This document shows, piece by piece, positions 7,334 through 11,559 of a stretch of 11,559 nt of DNA (positions within the stretch are counted from its first letter, which is position 1; each line of letters starts with the position of its first letter). Under the pieces are notes generated by a model. That model was not told where the DNA came from. It made no database searches and was given only the letters and a program-made list of their open reading frames with translations. Source of the stretch: Chloroflexota bacterium (GTDB lineage Bacteria > Chloroflexota > Dehalococcoidia > UBA3495); assembly GCA_002697005.1 (NCBI GenBank), contig NZUD01000044.1, positions 1 through 11,559 of the forward strand, read 5' to 3'. The position numbers were made by a program, and so were the translations under genes.

Positions 7334-7380
7334 CAGGTGTGTTTTTGCTTCTCTCTCTTCTCTTCTTTTACGTTAGGAGA

Positions 7381-7409
7381 ATTATAGCATAGGGGCTTGG
7401 GCTGGGCAA
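7381..7409 (-). promoter_or_regulatory. Strong rpsO-pnp promoter
   Basis: On the minus strand, TTGCCC (7409-7404) and TATAAT (7386-7381) are separated by exactly 17 bp, and TGC precedes the -10 as an extended element. Transcription would start near 7374, leaving a leader of about 40 nt. This is the best promoter match in the window and fits a ribosomal protein gene. Confidence 0.8.
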
Positions 7410-7453
7410 CGCGGGAAGACTAATATTACCGGCTTGATACGCCCTAGGAACCC

Positions 7454-8074
7454 TTACTGACTCAGCACCGAAAAACCAGCGGGCAACTCACTCCGGCCAG
7501 TAGCCGCTAGAACTAGATCAGAGGCGTGACCTCGGTAAAGAGCCAGCTGACCCATTATCTGTAGTGTGGCTTCCATTCCGGATTCGGGAGGATCGGATTC
7601 AATACCTACGGCCTTGGCTAGGTCCATGGTGTGTATGATTAATTCAAAGGTTCGCGTTGGAAGGTAATCGATAAGCCGGATGCCGCCGACGGGACAATCT
7701 AAGATAAAATCGTCAGGCATTTCTTCCAGCTTGTTCTTCACGTACATGGCGAAGCCACGAACCATCATCCTCGGGTCGTCGATAATCTCCAGCCCGGCGG
7801 CTCTTCCGCGTTCCGCTACATGTTTGGGATTAGCCATGGTTTTCATAGCTTCTCGGAAGAAGTCCACCGGCCGTTCCAGATCGACCTTATCTGCAGGTTT
7901 TAATGAATAGCTGAGCACGGTGGTGAAGGACCGATAGGTATGCCCAGTCAGGTCACGGACACACCACTCGCCTAGCGCGGGCTCATCCCAGCCGTCGACG
8001 TCCACCTGATCAACTATGCTTGCGAAGTATTCCCCGGCCTCCAGGTAGGTCTCCCGGATATCTTGACCGCTCAT
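7454..8074 (-). CDS. DinB/MDMPI-fold metalloprotein, function unknown
   Basis: The 206-residue protein resembles the maleylpyruvate isomerase N-terminal (MDMPI, TIGR03083-like) branch of the DinB superfamily, a four-helix bundle that binds a divalent metal. The N-terminal part has the family pattern W-x-x-P-A-x-G-E-W-x-V-R-D-L-x-x-H (29-45). RTFELIIHTMDLAKA at 141-155 supplies a Glu144-x3-His148 pair which, with His45, matches the metal triad known from the mycothiol-dependent enzyme of Corynebacterium. Members of this superfamily use thiol cofactors for isomerisation or transfer reactions, but most are uncharacterised. The ATG at 8074 has GAGGG 6 nt upstream. It lies 34 bp after the LDH2-type dehydrogenase and probably shares its transcript. 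The fold assignment is fairly safe; the substrate and thiol are unknown. Confidence 0.75.
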   Translation of the reverse strand: MSGQDIRETYLEAGEYFASIVDQVDVDGWDEPALGEWCVRDLTGHTYRSFTTVLSYSLKPADKVDLERPVDFFREAMKTMANPKHVAERGRAAGLEIIDDPRMMVRGFAMYVKNKLEEMPDDFILDCPVGGIRLIDYLPTRTFELIIHTMDLAKAVGIESDPPESGMEATLQIMGQLALYRGHASDLVLAATGRSELPAGFSVLSQ

Positions 8075-8108
8075 GAAAATCCCTCGGTTTGCTCACGATT
8101 GTTACAAT

Positions 8109-9161
8109 TTACGGTTGACCCACTTCACTTTCCACGTTCAGAGACTTCATCAGGCTGCTTAACTGGGCCCAGGTCTCATCCTCGACGAAAATCCCCTCTT
8201 TGCGGCGCTGTTGCTCTCGGTTATATTCGATTTCGCCTGGGTAGAGTACCTCGGTGAAACCGGTAGCAGGTGGTGAGTCCTTTATGAATTCCACAAACTC
8301 TCCCATGTCTTTCTTAAACTCTGCCACGTCCCGGAAATGCGCCAGGTTGAATGCAGCGATGAACACGCCGTCGTTGTGGCGTCCTTCGGGATCGATGCCG
8401 AAGCCTAAACCAGTAAGCAGTCCAGAGAAAACCTCAACCATAAACGATAAGGCGTATCCCTTGTGACCCTGGTCAACACCAACAGGCAGAATGGCACCGC
8501 CAGAGTAGTAATCGTTGGGATTAGTAGTGGGGTTGCCATCCTTATCCACTATCCAACCCAGAGGTATCTCCTCTTTACGGCTGCGGGACAGGGCGATCTT
8601 GCCCAGGGCTACGGTGCTGGAAGCCATGTCCATCAAGACCGGACCGTCCAGATTGCTGGGCATTCCGATACTCATAGGATTGGTACCCAGTTTTCTGGCA
8701 ATCCCACCAAATGGGGCAACATGTTTAGGGGCTGCCCCGGAATCGGCAGTGATCAATCCAATCATGTCATCGGCTGCCATCATGGTGGGATAGTCGCCCA
8801 GTCGTCCGATGTGGCTCTGATGATAGACGGTGACGGCGGCGACTCCGTTGGTCTTGGCCTTTTCTATGGCCAGGCGGGTCGCCTTCTCGGTTTGCACAAA
8901 CCCAAAGCCCCAGTTGCCGTCGATGACAGCCGTGCAAGGAGCCTCTTTAACTATATCGAACGCAGCGCCGGGAACGATGTGTCCAGCGTCGATCCGGTCG
9001 ACGTAAGTTGGCGTTTGGATTATTCCATGGGAATCATGACCCACCAGATTGGCCTTGACCAGATGGTTGGCTACGATCTCCGCCTCATCTTCCGGTGTGC
9101 CCTTAGCGCGGTAGATGTGATAGGCGACTTTATGCAGATATTCGGGCGTGAAAACAGGCAT
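8109..9161 (-). CDS. LDH2/MDH2-family NAD(P)-dependent 2-hydroxyacid dehydrogenase
   Basis: The 350-residue protein belongs to the malate/L-lactate dehydrogenase type 2 family (YbiC, AllD, ComC, L-sulfolactate dehydrogenases). These enzymes oxidise a 2-hydroxycarboxylate to the 2-oxoacid without a classical Rossmann fold. Visible motifs are GHDSHGI at 41-47 (substrate-binding DSHG), YHQSHIGRLGDY at 113-124 with His117 as probable catalytic base, KLGTNPMSIGMP at 157-168, DMASSTVALGKI at 178-189 and GHKGYAL at 232-238. The ATG at 9161 has GAGG 7 nt upstream, and a promoter lies at 9190-9218. The substrate cannot be told from sequence: malate, lactate, sulfolactate and ureidoglycolate are all possible. 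The downstream DinB/MDMPI-like gene suggests a catabolic pair, which is inference only. Confidence 0.88.
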   Translation of the reverse strand: MPVFTPEYLHKVAYHIYRAKGTPEDEAEIVANHLVKANLVGHDSHGIIQTPTYVDRIDAGHIVPGAAFDIVKEAPCTAVIDGNWGFGFVQTEKATRLAIEKAKTNGVAAVTVYHQSHIGRLGDYPTMMAADDMIGLITADSGAAPKHVAPFGGIARKLGTNPMSIGMPSNLDGPVLMDMASSTVALGKIALSRSRKEEIPLGWIVDKDGNPTTNPNDYYSGGAILPVGVDQGHKGYALSFMVEVFSGLLTGLGFGIDPEGRHNDGVFIAAFNLAHFRDVAEFKKDMGEFVEFIKDSPPATGFTEVLYPGEIEYNREQQRRKEGIFVEDETWAQLSSLMKSLNVESEVGQP

Positions 9162-9189
9162 GTTTCAACCTCTGTGGGATAGTGCCCCT

Positions 9190-9218
9190 AGTCTAGTGCG
9201 GTGCCTGGAGTTTGTCCA
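9190..9218 (-). promoter_or_regulatory. Promoter of the dehydrogenase/MDMPI-like gene pair
   Basis: On the minus strand TGGACA (9218-9213) matches the -35 consensus at five of six positions. It is 17 bp from TAGACT (9195-9190), which matches the -10 at four of six. The start site would be near 9183, about 20 nt before the dehydrogenase ATG. It is divergent from the tRNA-Arg promoter, and the inverted repeat at 9225-9265 lies between the two. Confidence 0.5.
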
Positions 9219-9224
9219 CTGGAG

Positions 9225-9265
9225 GCATGGTTGCTTTCAGGTTGTTGACCTGAAAGCAACCATGC
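9225..9265. repeat. Perfect 18-bp inverted repeat upstream of tRNA-Arg
   Basis: GCATGGTTGCTTTCAGGT (9225-9242) and its exact reverse complement (9248-9265) flank the 5-nt loop TGTTG. It sits between divergent transcripts: 7 bp upstream of the dehydrogenase -35 and directly abutting the tRNA-Arg -10 (9266-9271). Its right half covers the candidate -35 and spacer. Possible roles are a binding site for a dimeric regulator or a transcription barrier (TATTCTTT follows on the plus strand). It could also be a copy of a dispersed palindromic repeat. Only one copy is present in the window. Confidence 0.85.
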
Positions 9266-9271
9266 TATTCT
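9245..9271 (+). promoter_or_regulatory. Candidate tRNA-Arg promoter within the inverted repeat
   Basis: TGCTATTCT at 9263-9271 is an extended -10 (TGC then TATTCT). TTGACC at 9245-9250 is a good -35 sequence, but the spacer is only 15 bp. A start near 9278 would leave about 5 nt before the mature tRNA at 9283. The -35, the spacer and the TGC all lie in the loop and right arm of the inverted repeat. Confidence 0.5.
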
Positions 9272-9282
9272 TTGGTTAGGTT

Positions 9283-9357
9283 GCCCCTGTAGCTCAGTGG
9301 ATAGAGTGCCGGCCTCCGGAGCCGGAGACGAGAGTTCGACCCTCTCCGGGGGTACCA
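9283..9357 (+). tRNA. tRNA-Arg, anticodon CCG
   Basis: A complete cloverleaf is visible. The acceptor stem GCCCCTG pairs with CGGGGGT (G1-U72 and one internal G-U). The D-arm starts GCTCAGTGG. The anticodon stem CCGGC/GCCGG encloses loop CTCCGGA with anticodon CCG at 9316-9318, which reads CGG. The T-arm is GAGAG-TTCGACC-CTCTC. The discriminator is A9354 and CCA is encoded at 9355-9357. No intrinsic terminator hairpin follows directly; a pyrimidine-rich run does (9358-9379). Confidence 0.96.
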
Positions 9358-9459
9358 CTTCCCTCTTTTCCCTCTCTCAGAATTCCCTTTTCGGCGCCCC
9401 TCTTGAAGAGACCTGTTGAAAAATCTATTTAAAACTATGTTTGTTGCTCAGTTCCATAG

Positions 9460-9639
9460 CCAACGAATGAAAGGATTGCCAATCAACACGGCCTAGGCGG
9501 CGGTGGTTTTCAAATCGGCACTGGATACATCGTGAATTTCTCGGAGACCGAGAACTCAAGCCTTATCACCACGCACATCCACATGCGCAACGGCATAGCC
9601 AAAGTGCTCGAGTTAACCTTCAGACGTCGGTCCAGGTGA
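9460..9639 (+). pseudogene. Possible remnant of a trypsin-like (S1C) serine protease
   Basis: This frame is open for 59 codons between TAG (9457-9459) and TGA (9637-9639) and has no start codon before its conserved-looking part. The translation contains GLGGGGFQIGTGYIVNF, then SSLITTHIHMRNGIAKV and LELTF. This resembles the first strands of HtrA/trypsin-like proteases, where G-x-G-F-I-V is followed by L-x-T-x-x-H-V-V-x-x-G around the catalytic His. In this alignment the His is shifted or lost. The Asp and Ser parts are absent. A hairpin follows 12 bp after the stop. I read it as a decayed gene fragment; chance resemblance is possible. Confidence 0.3.
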
Positions 9640-9650
9640 TGGGCCCAAAT

Positions 9651-9682
9651 AAGCCCTCGCCCATTCCGGGCGAAGGCTTTCT
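9651..9682 (+). terminator. Hairpin between the two tRNA genes
   Basis: AAGCCCTCGCCC (9651-9662) pairs with GGGCGAAGGCTT (9668-9679), giving a 12-bp stem with one mismatch and a 5-nt loop. TCT follows on the plus strand. On the minus strand the flank is TATTTGG, so it could act in either direction. It may end the tRNA-Arg transcript or be the old terminator of the protease remnant just upstream. Confidence 0.5.
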
Positions 9683-9695
9683 ACGTCAATAGACA

Positions 9696-9704
9696 TGGTA
9701 AACT
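9696..9704 (+). promoter_or_regulatory. Candidate tRNA-Pro promoter (extended -10)
   Basis: TGGTAAACT is an extended -10 (TGG then TAAACT), 9 nt before the mature tRNA. Its position is right for a short 5' leader. No good -35 is visible 15 to 19 bp upstream, where the hairpin at 9651-9679 ends. Confidence 0.45.
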
Positions 9705-9713
9705 CGGATACGA

Positions 9714-9788
9714 CGGGGTGTAGCCCAGCGGTAGGGCGCCTGCTTTGGGAGCAGGAGGTCGGGAGTTCGATTCTCCCCACCCCGACCA
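9714..9788 (+). tRNA. tRNA-Pro, anticodon TGG
   Basis: A complete cloverleaf is visible. The acceptor stem CGGGGTG/CACCCCG is perfect and begins with the C1-G72 pair typical of bacterial tRNA-Pro. The D-arm starts AGCCCAGCGG. The anticodon stem CCTGC/GCAGG encloses loop TTTGGGA with anticodon TGG at 9746-9748, which reads CCA and, by wobble, other proline codons. The T-arm is GGGAG-TTCGATT-CTCCC. The discriminator is A9785 and CCA is encoded at 9786-9788. Confidence 0.97.
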
Positions 9789-10225
9789 TTTCATCCATGC
9801 CTGAAATGACCTGTTTGAGCGTCTGTGTCCTCTACTCCAGAAACTTCTAACACTATATTTGGCCATTTATTTTGCCCCCTCGGCCAGAAAATCGCCCAAA
9901 TCCCGTCAGTCCAACATGCGTCCTACGAACCCACCGATGGCAGTTATAGCAAATTTGTAATCAACGTTAAACGGTAATTGCCTAAGTGCTAACGAAGTTC
10001 TATCTAGGCATCAAACCCTGGTAAAACTCCTGCACCCATTCTATGCAAATCGCCTACAATTCGGTCAGGAGTCCCTTATCGCATCAGTGCGAAAGAGGGC
10101 GAGTAAAACCGGTTCAAGTTGACGTAGCAGGTTGAGTCCAAATCTTCACCGCGAAAGGCAGGGTGGTCAGGGCTGTAGCGGTGGGCACGGAGCACCGAGT
10201 TGCGAAGGCTAAGGAATGTAAAAAA
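9789..10225. other. Intergenic stretch without a convincing gene
   Basis: About 440 bp separate tRNA-Pro from the Nudix gene. A weak 7-bp hairpin overlaps the tRNA 3' end (9787-9793 with 9802-9808). A 50-codon GTG frame at 9825-9977 ends in ASYEPTDGSYSKFVINVKR but has no ribosome binding site or recognised homology. A 6-bp inverted repeat, TGCCTA/TAGGCA (9979-9984 and 10005-10010), has a 20-nt loop. I found no convincing promoter for the Nudix gene; TTGACG at about 10117 lacks a -10 partner. Confidence 0.5.
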
Positions 10226-10714
10226 ATGCCACCACCGGAACGATACAACACTGGGTACAACGTCGGCGTTGGCGGCGCCGTGGTGAACGACAGTCGGTTA
10301 CTGCTAGTCCGCCGGGCGTCGCGACGAGGCCGCGGCAATTGGCAGATACCTGGTGGGTTCGTCGAGCCGGACGAAACGATGGAGTTAGCCGTAATCCGTG
10401 AAGTGGAAGAAGAAGCCGGTGTAACGGCTGCGGTCCAAGGGGTGTTGGGTATCAGGAACAGATACGATGAAGAAGGAGGCAACAGCCTATATATCGTGAT
10501 GAGGTTGAATCCTCAATCTGGCGAGCCCAACCCTGACATGAAAGAAGTGGACAGGGCCGAATATTTTAGCTTGGCGGAGATTCAAGCTCTAGAGCAGATC
10601 TCGCCAGTAAACATTGAGGTCGCCAAGCGGGCGCTGGCTCAAGACCATCATTTGTTGTGTGCTCAAACAGTTAATCAGCCAAATCGAGGCTCATACACTT
10701 TGTTTATCGGGTAA
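10226..10714 (+). CDS. Nudix hydrolase
   Basis: The 162-residue protein is a single-domain Nudix hydrolase, which cleaves a nucleoside diphosphate linked to another group using Mg2+. The full Nudix box G-x5-E-x7-R-E-V-x-E-E-x-G-V is intact at residues 44-66 (GGFVEPDE then REVEEEAGV). It is preceded by the usual strand LLLVRRASRRGRGNWQIPGG. The start is the ATG at 10226, with AAGGA at 10211-10215. The frame extends to a GTG at 10163, but that extension is not family-like. The substrate is unknown; the form resembles ADP-ribose or NADH pyrophosphatase-like and MutT-like members. The SDR gene follows after 44 bp, so cotranscription is likely. There is no membrane segment or signal peptide. Confidence 0.9.
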   Translation: MPPPERYNTGYNVGVGGAVVNDSRLLLVRRASRRGRGNWQIPGGFVEPDETMELAVIREVEEEAGVTAAVQGVLGIRNRYDEEGGNSLYIVMRLNPQSGEPNPDMKEVDRAEYFSLAEIQALEQISPVNIEVAKRALAQDHHLLCAQTVNQPNRGSYTLFIG

Positions 10715-10758
10715 GCACAGTCACGACGTTATATTTGTGGATCGAACAGGTGATTTTC

Positions 10759-11511
10759 ATGTCCGAACTGTTAAGAGGGAAAGTTGCGTTAGTCACCGGT
10801 GCCGGGCGTGGAATCGGACGGGCCATTGCCACCACCTTGGCGAGCGAGGGGGCAAGACTTGCGCTGACCGGCCGGAATATATCACGCCTCGAACAGGTCA
10901 AGGGTGAGATCAAACGGGCTCAAGGCCAAGCTGACGCGTGGCAGATGGACGTTTCTCAAGAATCGTCGGTGAAAAACGTAGTGGGAAAAATCATAGATCA
11001 TTGGGGACAAATCGACATCCTCGTCAACAACGCCGCGATCATTCACCCGGAAACACCAGTCTGGAATACCCCTATTTTAGAGTGGGACGAAGAGATGAAC
11101 GTCAACCTGCGGGGTACCTTCCTCTGCTGCCACTTCGTCTTACCTCACATGGTAAAACGGGAGGAGGGTGTAGTTATCAATATCGGGTCGTCTTCTGGGA
11201 CTATCGCAGAGGATCTCTATGGGGCCTACGGGGCAACCAAATGGGGAGTAATCGGATACACGATTTCCCTAGCTAAATCGGTCCGTCAGCATGGGGTAAG
11301 AGTCAACGGGCTAAACCCTGGATGGGTGGAAACGGATATGACCGCAAGCACTGATGTCCCCTCTGATGCGGGGCCTGAATGGACACAGCCTGAGGATATC
11401 GCCCGTGCTTCCCTCTTTCTAGCCGCCCATGCACCAGCCGACATGACCGGCCAATTTATCAATCTTTTCGGCGCAAATGACCATTCAGGCCACGCTCCCG
11501 GCTCCATATAA
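10759..11511 (+). CDS. Short-chain dehydrogenase/reductase (classical SDR)
   Basis: The 250-residue protein is a classical SDR, a Rossmann-fold NAD(P)-dependent oxidoreductase. TGAGRGIG at 13-20 binds the cofactor. Asp64 (QMDVS) contacts adenine, NNAA is at 90-93 and the structural Asn is Asn116. The catalytic set is Ser144, Tyr157 and Lys161 (YGATK). PGWVETDM at 187-194 is the usual loop after the active site. Arg39 after strand 2 hints at NADPH preference. Sequence alone does not separate 3-oxoacyl-ACP reductase-like, glucose dehydrogenase-like and other alcohol dehydrogenase-like roles. The last residues, GANDHSGHAPGSI, depart from the typical SDR end. The start at 10759 has AGGTGA 5 nt upstream; a TTG at 10735 is less likely. 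Confidence 0.92.
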   Translation: MSELLRGKVALVTGAGRGIGRAIATTLASEGARLALTGRNISRLEQVKGEIKRAQGQADAWQMDVSQESSVKNVVGKIIDHWGQIDILVNNAAIIHPETPVWNTPILEWDEEMNVNLRGTFLCCHFVLPHMVKREEGVVINIGSSSGTIAEDLYGAYGATKWGVIGYTISLAKSVRQHGVRVNGLNPGWVETDMTASTDVPSDAGPEWTQPEDIARASLFLAAHAPADMTGQFINLFGANDHSGHAPGSI

Positions 11512-11523
11512 AATATTGGAGGC

Positions 11524-11556
11524 AGGCCGTCTATAACTGGCAGTTTCCCCCGGCCT
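11524..11556 (+). terminator. Possible hairpin after the SDR gene, at the window edge
   Basis: AGGCCG (11524-11529) and CGGCCT (11551-11556) could form a 6-bp outer stem. It encloses a small hairpin, AACTG-G-CAGTT (11535-11545). What follows is cut off by the window end, so a T-run cannot be checked. Confidence 0.25.
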
Positions 11557-11559
11557 AGA

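Noticed and set aside
8463..9182. 239-residue plus-strand frame antisense to the LDH2-type dehydrogenase
   Set aside because: The opposite frame has full family motifs; this one has none.
9613..9866. Two overlapping 61-residue minus-strand frames with WGESNSRPPAPKAGALP and VGRIELPTSCSQSRRP motifs
   Set aside because: These are the well-known spurious translations of the complement of tRNA-Pro; the tRNA is perfect on the other strand.
10114..10482. 122-residue minus-strand frame over the Nudix gene
   Set aside because: It is a Ser/Thr/Pro-rich antisense shadow of an intact Nudix box gene.
1..11559. CRISPR array, transposase or insertion-sequence ends, phage genes
   Set aside because: No spaced direct repeats, no transposase or integrase motifs and no target-site duplications were seen.

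Overview
The window is ordinary bacterial chromosome of moderate GC, dense with housekeeping genes and with no sign of phage, transposon or CRISPR. Gene content suggests a member of the Chloroflexota, possibly a Dehalococcoidia or SAR202-type lineage: a DinB/MDMPI-fold protein beside an LDH2/MDH2-type dehydrogenase, plus Nudix and SDR enzymes, around a core rpsO-pnp and lysine cluster. This placement is an inference from gene flavour, not a phylogenetic result.

Layout. (1) 1-1417, + strand: an extended -10 promoter followed by purA, adenylosuccinate synthetase. (2) 1452-4447, - strand: dapB, asd and dapA, in that transcription order, converging on purA. A terminator-like hairpin lies after asd and a separate TATAAT box before dapA, so dapB-asd and dapA may be two transcripts. 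The three enzymes make aspartate semialdehyde, condense it with pyruvate and reduce the product towards diaminopimelate and lysine. (3) 4650-7409, - strand: rpsO (ribosomal protein S15) and pnp (polynucleotide phosphorylase). They share a strong extended -10 promoter, have a 9-bp hairpin between them and end in a strong intrinsic terminator. (4) 7454-9218, - strand: an LDH2/MDH2-family dehydrogenase and, 34 bp downstream, a DinB/MDMPI-like metalloprotein, probably one operon with its own promoter. (5) 9225-9788, + strand: a perfect 18-bp inverted repeat overlapping the promoter of tRNA-Arg(CCG), then a decayed trypsin-like protease fragment, a hairpin and tRNA-Pro(TGG). (6) 9789-10225: about 440 bp with no convincing gene. 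(7) 10226-11511, + strand: a Nudix hydrolase and a classical SDR oxidoreductase, 44 bp apart.

Most genes are complete with intact catalytic motifs. The less ordinary points are the inverted repeat over the tRNA-Arg promoter, a recurrent TGn extended -10 element at five positions, a DapB with altered residues in two substrate/cofactor loops, a PNPase ending in an RGG/glycine-rich tail, and a protease relic between the two tRNA genes. I found nothing that amounts to a new biological system.
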